Source of the DNA: Acholoe squamosa
Taxonomy: Eukaryota > Annelida > Polychaeta > Phyllodocida > Polynoidae
Assembly: GCA_949317995.1 (NCBI GenBank)
Contig: OX439037.1
Coordinates: 22,627,182 to 22,691,181, forward strand
Length of the DNA: 64,000 bases
Direction: 5' to 3'
Shown: piece by piece, positions 1 to 12,443 of the stretch
Numbering within the stretch: position 1 is the stretch's first letter
Layout of the letters: every line of letters starts with the position of its first letter
Notes under the pieces: model-generated
What the model was told of the DNA's origin: nothing
Database searches by the model: none
Seen by the model: the letters and a program-made list of their open reading frames with translations, nothing else
Position numbers and translations under genes: made by a program

Positions 1-803
1 AGAAACAATGTAATGGAAAAGACTATCAAGTATAAAGGGGCCAGAGCTTTAGGACAGCAGAGAGTCTAACTAACTGCAATTACCTTAAATTCTCTGATAC
101 AAGCAACAGTACCTGCATTACTGACCTTGCAATAAACTACTATTTTGATTCGATTCAAATATGATATAAACCTCAAATCAAAGAATTTATGGTACATTTT
201 GCCAAAAAACTTAAATTTTATTTCTTTTCGAGTTACGAGCAATGCACATTGCTGCCCTATGTTTACTTGTACAATGTCGCGTTTTTCAGTTACAAATTTT
301 GTGCATCACTGTCGATGATGTTACTGAGAAAGCTAGAAATGTTATGAGCGTCCCCTAGGCTAGAGATGATAAAGATATCTAAAATTTACATATGTATTAT
401 TGTAATTCCATTTACTACCTCTATGTCAATATATTAGAAAATAATTCTTTCTCAGTACACTGTATTACGCCACTTTAAACCTGGGAACTCTCTAATGGCC
501 TCCTAGAGACCCCACGTATAATATTACAGCTAACAAAGTCTCCTCCAGTTTGTTTGGACTCCTTAAAGCTAAAGTGAAGCTTTGGCTGATAAAATAGCAG
601 GCTGATAACATCTTAAGTGTCTGAGTGATGAATATATAAGATGTGAATAATATTGTAACTTTAGTCCACCCTTTTTGCCCTTGTTCGTCAATTTACCAAT
701 ATATTCAAAATGTTCAGATTTATTTTTTTCAATGAATTCTAAATTTCCTTTTTTATACCTATTTCTCCATTGCCCCTAACATATATACCATTGACCCTTA
801 CAG
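1..803 (+). other. Intron upstream of first visible exon
   Basis: AT-rich sequence with no convincing exon. A fragment at about 215-300 (cttttcgagttacgagcaatgcacattgc, read in parts) recurs in altered form near 3481-3515 and 6838-6860, so a degraded repeat family is likely. The polypyrimidine tract and acceptor for the next exon lie at about 785-803. Confidence 0.5.
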
Positions 804-997
804 AGTACCGTTCCGGTCTATAGTAGTGGGGCTGCTGTCCCATCAGCTGCTGGTACAGATGGTGGGTACACTACTCCTCCAGGGTTCCCGCCACACGGTG
901 CCTGCAGAGAGGTCCCTGCTAGCTGTCAACCTGGACCCTGACACATCCCCACAGGAGCAGGACCCAGATGACCTCATCCAGGACGCACCACTACCAG
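804..997 (+). CDS. ARFGEF3: ARFGEF3-like exon (fourth from end)
   Basis: Acceptor cttacag ends at 803; donor CCAG|GTAAGA at 997/998. It encodes a hydrophobic helix (VVGLLSHQLLVQMVGTLLLQ) and then an acidic stretch rich in D, E, P and Q. The helix lies where BIG1/2 have the segment with QLELIQTI, as I recall it. The GTG at 826 is internal and is not a start codon. Confidence 0.75.
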
Positions 998-3900
998 GTA
1001 AGAATAGGATTGTTAATATTCTGAGATATTGATTTACTACCTTGCAAAAAACTACCTAGAATTTACTTTTTATTAGCGCGGCGACTAGTGAGTACTACTC
1101 ATGAGATGAGTAGACTAGTGTATGGTTCACAGTCGCCACGGTGTAAGGGATAGGGAGGCTTTGCAATCTATTTTTGTTTGTGGCTCCTCTGCTATGGACT
1201 ATTCCTGCTCACTATTCTAAAGTAATAACAACAGTGTGTGTACTTTACTTATCAGTGAAGGAATTTTCAGAATATATCTCATACTTTTGATTTATTTGCA
1301 GATAAGACATTTCATCATTTGGAGCCCTATGGCAGATTAGCACTAGAGCATTTTAAGATTCAGAAATGCATCCCTGTAGCCTTTGTTTTAGAATTGTTCG
1401 TTTTGAAACTACTATATATATGTAGTACAGGTTTTATCTCAGTGGGTTATGGTACAATTGGATCATATTTTCTGTATTTGAACAAAGTATTCACTGTCAA
1501 AGATCTCTATGGAGAGTTCAGTGCTAAAGTGTGTTACCATATGTGCATTTTTGTAAATCAGAGGAGGTTGAAGTGTAAGGCCACCTTGTGGAACTGCTAC
1601 ATTCTTTTCTGTGTAAAATCTTTAGTTTACATTGAAATAATGCTATCTCAGAATATGTATCTACTATTGGTGATGAAAGATTAATTTGATTACTCCTTTC
1701 ATTATATAAACGATTTTGTGGAACACTGAACACATGTATGTACACCGGGGTACTTACACTGTGCTCCCCCTCTAAAGAGAGGTGGAGTGATCTGGCCGGT
1801 TTGCTGACCACTGGCCCGTGACGAGGTACAGACTATTACAAGTGATTGGCAGTTGGGTGTGTGTGGGGGGGGGGCATGGGTGGGGGGGGGCAGAGCAGGC
1901 TCCTGGCAATCTGAGACAGTGTACACTCATAATGACACACCTGTTGACTATGGCATTGAACATTGAATAAGACAGGTCCCTGTGGCAGCTGAGTGAGGTG
2001 CATGCAGAATGGACAGTCTACAGACTATTAGTACTTAGCTGCAATGGGTAGTTTAGGTTGAATTTGTGCTATATACTACCAAAAGCCCAGATGATAGTAT
2101 GCCCTATCTGTCTCACCAACTGAAACTAGACACAAGATTACAAGTCGCCGCGCCATGTCTCACAGGACTATTCTCTACTATTGTATTAAAATCTACAACA
2201 CTATGGTTTTTTTTTTTGCTGTAAAACCTTACATATAGTCCGCAGCTTATGCGTGGCACAACCTACAGATGTGGCTTATCACTTACAGTGTTGTCACATT
2301 ACACTTTAATTAAAGTAAATACCTTATTTTAACAATTTTGCAAATTTATACTTCATTTATACTTTAATTTGATCAGATACTTTATTAATACTTTATTTTC
2401 AAGAAAAATGGGGAAATTTGAGAGGATTTTGGAGGATCTTAGAAATTGATGCTTTATTTTCAATAAATGTTGCAATATTCTAGGGTCTTAACAGCTGTTT
2501 TCAGCAAACGCACCTTGACAAACTTTCACTCTCATGAGGAATCAATTTTTTCGCACTGATACGCAAAAGTTCACTCAAATTCCCTTCACACTTTCACCCC
2601 TATGGTTAAAACATAGCAAATACCGTAAACTCCCGCGTATAAGACGCGTCCTCTACGCCAAACAAATGCCTTGTGCGTCTTATAGGATGTACTGAAATTG
2701 GGGGTGCGTCTTATACGAGGGGTAATTTTACTATAGAAATGTACTGAATTTACAAATATCAGCATTAAAATGTGCGTCTTATACGCGAAAATGCTTCTGC
2801 TGAGTTTGGGGTGTGTCCTATACGCGCAACGCACCTTCTACGCAGGAGATTACGGTAGTGTAGAAATTACTTAAATCTAGAAATACAGCATTTCAGAATA
2901 CACTTTATTCATACTTTATTTCACGTTCATGCATACTTTAATTCGAATGCGACAATACTTTATTTTGGTCAAGAGCATGTGGCACACTGCACTTAATCTC
3001 CTCGTTGCAGCTTATGTTATAGCTATTCCTGAGGCTTAAGTAATGTTGGCCATATTAAAGAATGTAACATTTTTAACTTGAAAAGCGAGTTATAAGGAGG
3101 CACCCTGGGGCCCTGCACTTTCAGTCATTTTGGTGGTGTGAATAAGTTTAAAAAAAGATGGAAATTTTATATGTAAGAAGCAGAATTACTTAATGAATTT
3201 GTAATGCCTTTAATGGAGGAGATGTAGGGGTCTTGCAGGAAAAGGTATTTCATTAACAAGTTTTGTAAATTTTGAGAAATTGTCAATATTGTACAGACTC
3301 AGTTGGTTGGCAGCCATAAGACGCTTTTTGCCTGCAATGGTGAAGGTATATGATGTTGATCCATGTATCAACTTTCCCGCCTTTTTTGGCAATGTGGTGC
3401 AAATAGAGCAGTTTTGGGTGAGGGAGTGCTGATGCAACAGGATGAGTGCACAACTCATGGGAGCCAATCACAGGCTTTTCACTTTTCGAGTTATCAACAA
3501 TTTACATTGCTGCATTATCTTCTGCAGTAGTAACATTCATTTCATTAAAGTAAGCTGTCCACTTGCCAAACAAGAAGTGATAGACCCCAAGTTGACCTAG
3601 TAATCACCAATAACAGTCACCATGTTAGCGATCACTGACCCTTAAAAGGATTTGCAATAAATTGCAGGGTTGAAAATTCATCTACAAAATCTACATCCCA
3701 CTTCTGCCCAGCAATAAGTCTTTGTGGAGGAACTTTGAATACTCCTGCCCAGTAACTTCCGCTGTTTGTGCAGGGACTTTTTGCTTTATCAGTTGAAAAA
3801 TTCTTCTTTTTCTAATGGGAATTCCATCAAGTTTCCCTTCATTCCTCATCTCACAGTGCTGTCAGAGACAAATTGGATTGGAGTCATATCCATCGACTTT

Positions 3901-6900
3901 GGCAGCATCAGCTGGTGACATTTCACAATGTGTCCACTCTGACCTTTGTCTGTCATCGGGGCAGCACCTCTCCTGGTAACCCTTTAACGGCTGCCAAATG
4001 CCTCCAGGTTCTTGCTCCTTAGTCATAATGGTGCACCAATGCACTGGTGGTGAGTAGACTTGCCAGCACTGCATTAGTGCATCATGCTGACCCTTTGGGG
4101 AGTGTTTGAACATCATAGTGTCTGCATGGTACAGGAGTAGTCTCAGTACGGCTACATTCATGTATCATGCCAATGGGCATAATGATGTAGTAATGCAGTT
4201 TGCTGCCCATGAAAGTTAAGAGACAGAATGCCTTGTGCAGATAGATACAAAAGTACAATGCATACTCAGTGTGTTCTAGTTATTTTAGGCTGGTGAGCAG
4301 TTTGGGAACAAAGACTCACTTCATTACATAATGGGATTTCAGACCAAGAAAAAGAAAAGATACAGGTTGGATGTGTCCTTTCTCCATGTCTGGCCGTAGG
4401 AGCATCTATATACGAGGTCCTCAGCACAAAAATAGCTCTAGTTTGAAACAAAGTAACTGCTGATACGAAGGGAAAATACCGGTACCTTGTATTGAGGAGG
4501 CATACTCTAGGCAACCCTCGAGGAAAGCTTTGAATTGATGTGACCATACTAAAATTGATGTGACTCGAAAGCAAATTCCAAGTTATGTATCTCAGATATA
4601 ACCTGTCTTAAATGTAAAAGAAAAACAACCTTCTTTAAACACAGCTCTTTTCAACCCCAACAGGAATGCTGCGCCATTTATCTACAAGAAATGTCTTGGT
4701 GTTGGCACAATGCTTGCTGTCTTCCTACCAGACAGCAGCTGCCTTTGACGAGCGACCCGGCCTCAAGTTCCTGATGCAGAAAGTGTCGCGTGCAAGTGTG
4801 GCCGCCAACCTGTACAAACAAGCAGGTATCAGCCTCACCCTATACATCCATACACTACTGGAGATCTGTGCACACCAGGACAATGTCCATGTGGATCACA
4901 CCCACAATGTACTCTCTGCTGTAGCTTCCAAGGACATGTCTGGATATATATCCTGCCCCTCAGCAGGTCTACTCACCCAACCACCAGCCCTCAGTGCAGA
5001 TTTTGTGGCAGCCATAACCAGCACAGACCATCTTCAGGCACACATGCCAGTCTTCATTCGCACACTGAAAGCCATCTTCGATGAAGTATGCACGCGGTAT
5101 GTGGACCTATATTTGGACCATGAAGGGCCATCCAAAGCTGATAAACTCTCTACTCAGATGTTGGTGTTCCTGCTTGCAGAGCCTGAAGAGCTGCCTCAAC
5201 TTAAGCGTGACAAACCGCTGAGTGAGATGGTGAGGGAGAAGCTGGAGGCACAGCGGGAGGCAGCCAGGACACAGCTCAATTCACCAACAGGAATCTACTC
5301 TCAGACTGTAGCTGTACAAGGTGAGTAATGTCTATGGTCACTAGACAATCTCTGTAAGGCATCATGGGCATCTCATTTGAAATTAAAGGAAATGGCTCCC
5401 CAGTAGTATATGAGGAAAATGCTTGCCAGTAGTATATGAAAATGGGGGATTAACGAAGGACGACTTGCATTCATTCCTGCTGATGTACAATGGCTTTAGC
5501 AGCTTAAAATCTAAAATATGAGAATTTCCCTTAAAAAGGTGCTAGATATGTTTAGCGACAAGAAATAATTGGTTTCTTTTGAACTTCTCTGGTTAGGGGC
5601 GGGGTCAAAACGCATATGGACCCTTGTCTTGAAGCAGCAAAAACATGGCTCCTCTTTTCATTGAAAAAGATTTACTAGTATCAAACTAGACAGTTCTTAT
5701 CTCGTAGGGTCTCTCAAGAACCTCTGTTTTATTTCAAATCTACAGAATCAGAGCAGAACAGCTTTTACGGACCTTTGGATACAACACCGACCGACACACC
5801 AGCTACCACCTCCTCACCAACAAGCCCAGTGAAAACAAGGCCGAAGAGACCCCAGAATGATAAGGTGTACACTGTGGCTACAGATAAGACCATCAGGTCT
5901 TTGATGACAGAGTACAAGAAGAGGAAGCAGACTCACTCCATGCCCACCTTTGTAAGGGCACAGCGATCAAAGCCCGCCAAGAACAAGATGAAGAAACCTC
6001 TCAGTGTTGACCCGATAGACCGGGAGATCCAGGAACAACAGAATTCTTCAATCATGAAGGTAGGTTCCACTTCATGATAACTCATTTAAACTTAATATTT
6101 AACTCAAAAGAGTTATAAGAGACGGGGTAAAAACGGAAGGATTCAGTGGCTACTAACAGTGAGAAAAACTAAGACGCTTTTCCGGCCTATGTTAAATGCC
6201 ATAGGAGGTGCAAATGGGGTCAACGTTCCCGCGTTTTTGGTCAGGAGTGGTGCAAATAATTGATGAATGTTGATGAATTTGCCATCATTCGATCTGTCCG
6301 TGCGTCTCCAATGTCATAATTTCGGCACAAACATGGCGGATATTGATTTTTTGTAAACTATAATATAGAAATATGATAAAGAATGGCCAAAAGATATGAT
6401 TTGAATCGATATGTTTTATTAAAAAGATAAAAAGTTACGTCTTCGCCCTGTCGTTAATTCGCATCACAAAGCCGTGTTGGTTCAAATTGACCCAAATACC
6501 CATGGAAATTGGGTCGGGCATGCGCAGATACATGTAGAACCAAAATCCAAAAAGGCGGACAGCGAGACGATGGACTCACGGTGCCATCGAAACTGCTGGA
6601 TTATAACAAAATGGAGAATTACACTGTCTCATGCGTTTTTAAGGTTGATATGGATCCTTATTCAAGACCTGCTGCTGTTTTGCAATGCTTAACTCGCCAA
6701 GAGAGGAGTTATTTGCCAATGAAACATACAAGCGATAATGGATGCATTCTCCATAGGCTTAACCATTGACAGTGATAATGCTTGAAGAAAACATGAGGTT
6801 AGTATCAGAAGGGGCCTAAAAGAAGAGATTAAGTGCCCTTTCGAGTTACTTGCATTGCAAAATACTGTCCTATATTTCAAAGCCTTATATCCAAGGTGGA

Positions 6901-7372
6901 TAAGGTGTTGCCAGAGATCAAGGAGGAATACCATGATCTCTTTTACTGACACATTACGGGTATGAGCTAGCTTCGCTCTGCCCCTGGTTATAGGTGGGTT
7001 GAGCAGTCATACTGAGTATTCTGTAACCAGGAGAAAATAAAAGCGTTTCAAAAAAAATTGTGATGCATGTAAAAATAACTGTATTCATACAATACTAATA
7101 TTTCTCCCAATTCCTTTTTTCATTGATAACAGGATAGTGAGGCCCACCTGACGTCATGGATAGAAATGTTGGTATCAGTATTGAGCCTGTTCCACCAGCT
7201 ACCCGACTTCCAGTACCGCGCTCTACTCCCCGCTGTATTCTCCTGTGTCAACCAGCTCATCTGCCACTGTAAAGATGGCCGCCTCCGTGAGGCGCTCGCA
7301 CAATGGGTATATCGTATAGGTCATATGTACAATATGGCACCACGCGATGACCCCCTGCCAGTGTGCCGATAG
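804..7372 (+). CDS. ARFGEF3: ARFGEF3/BIG3-like protein, C-terminal part (4 exons, 5' end outside window)
   Basis: Join of 804-997, 4664-5320, 5746-6059 and 7133-7372, ending at TAG 7370-7372; about 467 residues are visible. Junction phases agree: one base left at 997 plus two at 4664, one at 5320 plus two at 5746, and phase 0 at 6059/7133. The family are large Golgi/trans-Golgi guanine-nucleotide exchange factors for ARF GTPases. The catalytic Sec7 domain and N-terminal domains would lie upstream of the window. What is seen is the helical region downstream of Sec7. RHLSTRNVLVLAQCLLSSYQ, ANLYKQ, and the last exon's LLPAVFSCVNQLICHC and WVYRIGHMYN resemble, from memory, the C-terminal region of BIG1/BIG2 (e.g. 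NLLKQE, FFLRIGVV). The last exon fits BIG3 better than BIG1/2. Family membership is fairly sure, paralogue 3 less so. The gene may be pseudokinase-like in vertebrates' sense of a non-canonical Sec7, but that part is not here. Confidence 0.8.
998..4663 (+). other. Intron (3.7 kb) of ARFGEF3-like gene
   Basis: Holds a MITE at 2623-2855, surrounded by many spaced ACTTTATTTT-like words between about 2290 and 2960. It also has a poly-G/T patch at 1860-1893 and a degenerate palindrome-family repeat near 3990-4165. The open frames in it (e.g. 1319-1684) have no recognisable domain. Confidence 0.6.
2623..2855. mobile_element. MITE, CCGTAA..CCCGCGTATAAG type, in the ARFGEF3-like intron
   Basis: The left end CCGTAAACTCCCGCGTA is matched by the inverted right end (reverse complement CCGTAATCTCCTGCGTA). 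It is flanked by TA at 2621-2622 and 2856-2857. Inside, several GCGTCTTATAC words occur in both orientations. A second copy is at 49759-50050. The TA duplication suggests Tc1/mariner-like mobilisation; the superfamily is inferred, not proven. Confidence 0.7.
4664..5320 (+). CDS. ARFGEF3: ARFGEF3-like exon (third from end, largest)
   Basis: Acceptor tcaaccccaacag ends at 4663; donor CAAG|GTGAGT at 5320/5321. It gives 218 whole codons with no stop. It contains RHLSTRN, LLSSYQTA, RPGLKFL, ANLYKQAG and a long helical region ending in a charged segment (EMVREKLEAQREAARTQ). The ATG at 4666 is the second codon after the junction and is not a translation start. This is the strongest coding signal in the window. 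Confidence 0.88.
5321..5745 (+). other. Intron (425 bp)
   Basis: Plain GT-AG intron. It contains a short near-duplicate (cagtagtatatgaggaaaat followed by cagtagtatatgaaaat, about 5400-5445). Nothing else stands out. Confidence 0.7.
5746..6059 (+). CDS. ARFGEF3: ARFGEF3-like exon (second from end)
   Basis: Acceptor tttcaaatctacag ends at 5745; donor GAAG|GTAGGT at 6059/6060. It encodes 104 residues that look disordered at first (Thr/Pro/Ser-rich, DTTPTDTPATTSSPTSP). A basic segment follows (KTRPKRP, EYKKRKQ, RAQRSKPAKNKMKK). This low-complexity linker sits between two helical blocks and is probably variable between species. Confidence 0.75.
6060..7132 (+). other. Intron (1.07 kb)
   Basis: GT-AG intron with degraded repeat sequence (the segment around 6838-6870 resembles 215-260 and 3481-3515). 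The open frames at 6474-6769 overlap each other in different frames and have no domain; I treat them as chance. Confidence 0.6.
7133..7372 (+). CDS. ARFGEF3: ARFGEF3-like terminal exon
   Basis: Acceptor cattgataacag ends at 7132. The reading DSEAHLTSWIEMLVSVL leads into LLPAVFSCVNQLICHC, then REALAQWVYRIGHMYN, then a short tail ending in PVCR and a TAG stop. This is the final helical repeat of the family (compare VLRRFFLRIGVV in BIG1/2, from memory). The tail is short, with 14 residues after GHMYN. Confidence 0.85.
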   Translation, partial: DSEAHLTSWIEMLVSVLSLFHQLPDFQYRALLPAVFSCVNQLICHCKDGRLREALAQWVYRIGHMYNMAPRDDPLPVCR

Positions 7373-7478
7373 GTAAAATACATATGCATTGCTACAAAAT
7401 TAAGATCAGGAAAGGGCTTTCATGACTATGCCCGAGGCTTTTATTACTAGGCCCTTTTACGGCCATACTCATTTTATG

Positions 7479-7484
7479 AATAAA
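7479..7484 (+). terminator. Candidate proximal poly(A) signal AATAAA
   Basis: AATAAA 107 bases after the stop, followed by T/G-rich sequence (ttaatgttttgatgtt) within 30 bases. It would give a short 3' UTR isoform. Confidence 0.4.
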
Positions 7485-9737
7485 TCAGTCTTTAATGTTT
7501 TGATGTTAGACAGGTTAACTTTTACCCAGCCAGTAGATCTAGAGAAGTGCTATAAAAAGATATGTATCAAATACCAGCCTGAATGACACAGCATGAAATA
7601 TGGATGGCCAAAGAAGAAGGACTTGGTAAGAATTGTGATAACTCTGTTTTGGAGTGATTTGAAAAAAGACGACAGCTACGTGGACTTGGAAGTGGCTGGC
7701 TAAGCATGTTTGTTATATGAGTGTTATAATTGTTAAGATATTGTTATAAGAGCCCTGAAGTACTTGCCTGTTTAGTAAGATTTAGTCTATAGTGTTGCCC
7801 ATTGAGGTCACAAGTGTAAGGAGCAGTGTGGCATACACTAGGTAGGTAAATTAGTGCAGTAGTTCTAGTACTTGTGGTGTCCAGGTTCTTTTACACAAGC
7901 CTGCTGGTGGGCATGAGTATAGCCTATCTGGTCATGTTACCCCCATTTACCGGGTCCTTAAATGAAGAAGAAGAATTTGAGTATGAAGAGTGGAATGGGT
8001 TAGGGCACGGGTTCACTCAATCTGGTTCAGCAAAAAGGTGGTGTTGGTAGGAAAATATGATGTCGGTAGGCACTATTGTATGGGAAGTGACAATATCTAT
8101 GTTTCCTTAAGATGAAGAGTGGAGCGGGGCAACATACTTGAGAGCTCCCCCTGAACAAACCCAAATTTACCAACAAGAACACCATCAAACATTTTGCCAC
8201 CAGCATAATAGCCTTGCTACTCGATATGACGTAAATTATTGTTATTGGGAGAGGGATGTAGATTGGCATTTAGGACGACAATCAAGCATGTGTGCGAAAA
8301 GTTTAAGACTTTACAGAAGCTTTGCAGTACACATTAGAAAAAAAGAATATCCCTTGGTTTGTATCCCCAGTCCCAGAATGTCTGTGTCCACGTGTGCCAA
8401 TAAGGGATTTTGGATAATCTAGTCATGTGTGTTCCCTTATAGCACCTGAGAATAATTCACGGATGTGATATATTCTGCTCTTATAGGGTTTCCTATCATT
8501 TTGGGGACTAAAGTTGACAAATGCGATTTCCTTACATCCATTGGGAAATTTTAACGATTGTTTTGGGGTTGACTGATATTTTGGGGGAGAGCACGCCCCA
8601 CTACAGCAACCTGTGCTAGTTAGTTTACTACTGAATGATAAGATAAGGAAAAAAGAACAGGTAGGCTGGAGGGGAATCGCATCCCTCACTATCATATTCA
8701 CCCTACCTGATTATGTGCAATCTCAGAAGAAAAGAGATTTTTTGGACATTTTAGCACCTGTTGTTGGTGCTTGTTACTGAACTATTGAAGGAATAGTTGG
8801 CTGTTGTCCTTTTATGTAGACATTTAAAGATATATAGGCATTTTCCATTGTGACGTAGATTAGGACCAAACAAATATTAATTGTTCATTCCAAAAATCAA
8901 ATTTGATTCTTATAAAATGATAGTGATTAACTTCCATGTATAAATAGTTCAAGGTGAAGAATTCTACCAGTATACTTAATTAACGACGAGACCTATATGT
9001 AAAGCATTATTTACTCCATGCCATTAACCTTTGATTTTTTTCTGGGGGTCACAGCTAATTTTGTCTTCACTGTGAATACTCCTTTGATGTATACTTAGGA
9101 TTGCGCCTCAGCTTTTAATGAGCATTGGTTTTGCAGATGTCTTCATTTGCTGATAAAGTATGCAGTGACCAAAAAGCCAATTGTAGTGCGACTAGTCACA
9201 GGACAAATATGACTTCAAGTCATTAGTTAGGATAAAGCTTTTCTAAGGGCTGGGATCCCTTGGCTAGAGTGTCATGAATCTTAGTTAAACTGACCAGAGG
9301 TAATCTCTTGTATCAATGGGAGACAAAGTGTGGTTACATATATAATATATTAAGGCTAGTTATGTTGAAACCAAACTGAACACGGAGCCCCCTATTTTAT
9401 GCCCCCCCGTGTGCCCTTTGTGTGTTATTCGAGGTCATCCCTTGGTGCTAGTGTAGTGTTGCTATAGGGTTGGCCTTTTCTGTACCCTATACCCCACTTC
9501 ATATAATGTTAGATATCACTTACTTGTTAGTAAATTGTTGAACTTAAGAAATGATAAAAAAAATGTGTGTATTATATACTGTTAGAGTAACAGCCAATGA
9601 CCATGGGAGGAAAATGCTAAAGTGCTTGATGATCAGGTAATTAAAAGAGGGAATAATATTATATTAGATACAATGTGAAATGCTACAACTGCAATCAGAT
9701 TATCTCATTAAACTAACTTACATTAAGGTCTTTCACC

Positions 9738-9750
9738 ATGGTGGTGGTGG

Positions 9751-9807
<57 letters not shown>
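9738..9807 (+). repeat. (GGT)n(GAT)n microsatellite
   Basis: GTG units turning into a long run of GAT/ATG trinucleotides. It lies inside the putative 3' UTR. Confidence 0.95.
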
Positions 9808-10397
9808 GAGTAGATGGTGGTGTTGATAATCCAATGAAGATATCTGTAGTATGTAGTAGATAGTAACAGTACATCTATCTCTTTGCACATATTCTATTGA
9901 TCAGACATTCCTCAGTCCTAGAAATGCTATCTACTGTTTAATTGGGGGTCTCTCGGGTTTAAGGTTTCACAAAATCGATAATTGAATCACAAAGGCTTGG
10001 GGCATTAAGACACAAAATGTCACATAAAGAAACAAGATGTCACATTGCAGCCTGTTCAGATTGTTACTATTGATTAAAGCTATGTATGATATTGATATTT
10101 AAGTAATATTACTACAGCTACCCCGGTAGTCAGTGTTTAACCCATGACAATGTACTCTAAACTGAAATTGGCTTGAACATTCCTCCTAAATGTTGGATGG
10201 TTATTTGTAATTACTTACTATGTGAGTGATATCTATCATGTCCCCCATGAATGAAATACAATTTAAAGAATCTGATAGATATTACCATTCTCGTTGCCTG
10301 TGATGTGAAATCTTTACATGTATTCTATATGCTAATCTATAGTTTCTCTCTAGAGAAAGGATTTACGATTGTTCTAAAAAGAGAGCACAAAACTGGC

Positions 10398-10405
10398 TGT
10401 AAATA
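10398..10405 (+). promoter_or_regulatory. Pumilio-type element TGTAAATA
   Basis: Exact match to the PUF-protein RNA consensus UGUANAUA inside the putative 3' UTR. The motif is short, so chance occurrence is possible. Confidence 0.3.
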
Positions 10406-11832
10406 TATCTATTAAACAATGTCCTTTTCTTAGAGTCTTGTATCATGGTGTAAAGGGTATTCTGGTAAGAGTATTGGACACAGATTGAAAGTGCTAGTGT
10501 CATACAATATTATGATATACCATATATTATGACGTAATAAGCGCTCTGGGCGTTTGAAAATTACATTTAAAGCATTCCAGTAGCCAAGAGGTTAACTGAC
10601 TCTGACGCAACGTATAAAGGTTTGAATTCTTTTGCTTTCGTGACCTAGTGTGATATAATTTATTGTAATAACCTCTGCAACATCATTGATAGTTAAACAA
10701 AATAAGTACCAAGGTACTCTTTATTTCATCTTTCATTTACATCTGAATGATTTTGGTCTTTATTTCATTTTGCAACTTTAACTTTGTCTTAGAGTTAGCT
10801 GAACATCCATTTTGTTAGGAATCATTGTGATACTAGGGTCGTTGTATTAGCGGTATACTGGCAGTGCCAACATATTATGCGACCATACATTTCCCTTTCC
10901 CCTCGGAGAGATTTGCCTCATTGTGTTGTCAAAACCCTGAAGCGTTTTTTGATCTGTGTTGTATCATTAATTTCTTCAAAGAAACCTTTTATTGATAAAA
11001 TATAAAGTCTTTCCTTTCTTTTTATGATATATCATATTAGGTGTTGATTATGCATCCTCTGCTATTCCAGCATTGTTAATAAAAAGAAAATATGTCAGAG
11101 CTTATGTTCCTTAGAAGGTTACAACATGTATACAAGCTCTTCCCAGTATTAGAGATCATGTACAATGTATTGTTAGATATGCGTACACTTTACAATGGGA
11201 AGATGTTGAATTGATGTTCTTTGTTTGATTTTGTTTTTACATTCCATGTATGATATAGATTCAAAGACCAAAAAAATAGAGAGATATGAAAGTATATTCC
11301 TTTAAAATAATATGACCATCAAGTGATGTCTTTCAGTTGTATTCCATTAAATACGTTGGGCCTGTGAGACCAAGATAAGGTATTCCACGTTGTGTGTAAG
11401 ATTCCAGTTATCAGATTTGACATTATAGAATTACTTAGGCAAACACTGAGCATGCAGTGCTACTATAATGTCAAATAGGTGTGTCGAAAATTCAGATCTG
11501 AAATAGGGCGTGTGGTGGCTATGCTACCAAAGGTTACTAGTGCACTGTTACTGTATCTCGGCAATACACCTTGGAACTTGGTGTCATCGGAACCTAAAAC
11601 TGAAGTGGCATAATATGTTAAATGTGTCACAATACATATAAAACGTCTGGTTACAATTTGGTGATGTTGCTTCAGTATTGTATTGTAAAGTTATTGTTTT
11701 CTGTGCTTATTGTAGTAAAATTAATGTGTCAACAAACAAAGAAAGGTGCACATCATGTATGTTCGCTGAATGAAAGGTTTTCTTCAATCTATATTTCTAA
11801 TCAAATAACGTGTAAAAGACAAAGACACATGA

Positions 11833-11838
11833 AATAAA
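11833..11838 (+). terminator. Candidate distal poly(A) signal AATAAA
   Basis: AATAAA followed at about 20-35 bases by a GT/T-rich tract (catttgtgtattttttcc). It marks the end of the repeat-poor T-rich block. An AATAAA at 11078-11083 is an alternative. Confidence 0.4.
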
Positions 11839-12298
11839 TGAATATCAGCAGCATTGTTGACATTTGTGTATTTTTTCCACTTATGGGATTCAGCAGCCAG
11901 GCAGATGGGATGCTGTGTGTGGCCGTGTGAATTACCCTTTTTGTCTGATTGCTCACTTTATTTTGGAACAATAGTTAAACCTTAAAATGATGCATAATGG
12001 TTAAATGCACTTTATCCATTGGTCGCCAAGATGTGTCTAGTTTTCCATCCAGTACCGCATTCCTAAAGGGTCTTCCTATAAATAGTGTTCTGCATTAGTA
12101 CATCATGACGGAAAAGGAATGGGAATTTTGAGAGATCATGTGGACTTTAAAGGGTTAATAAATTCCTGATGATAATCAAACCACTTCTCCCTGATCCACT
12201 GAATAGTTCGCGCTGGGCACACAAGGGGTCGCGCTGGTTTCACTTGGTCACCGTGGCCATCCTCAAAGAGATACGTTTTCACTTTGTCACTTGTTTAA

Positions 12299-12443
12299 GG
12301 GAGCGTTCAACAATTATGTCACCGATATTTAGGCATTTATCAGGACCCACCCACCCCCCTTGTCACTGTTTTTGTATGGAACATATAGAGGAACCCAAAG
12401 ACCCCCAACCCCCTAAGCAGTGACGTTATTGCTGAACGCTCCC
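12299..12443. mobile_element. 145-bp MITE with TAA target duplication (Harbinger-like)
   Basis: Ends GGGAGCGTTCAACAATTATG and, inverted, GGGAGCGTTCAGCAATAACG: 21 of 24 positions pair. Flanked by TAA at 12296-12298 and 12444-12446. GGG ends with a 3-bp TWA duplication are typical of PIF/Harbinger elements. The interior is C-rich with no coding. Confidence 0.8.

Larger units (their letters stand above)
7373..11860 (+). other. Probable long 3' UTR of the ARFGEF3-like gene
   Basis: About 4.5 kb of T-rich sequence after the stop, with no MITE recognised and only one microsatellite (9738-9807), unlike the repeat-dense DNA on either side. Candidate poly(A) signals are at 7479, 11078 and 11833. No coding domain was seen. 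The real 3' end could be the proximal signal, in which case most of this is intergenic. Confidence 0.45.

Noticed and set aside
826-1032. Open frame starting GTG at 826 as a small gene
   Set aside because: It is an internal ARFGEF3-like exon; the frame runs past the donor at 997 into the intron by chance.
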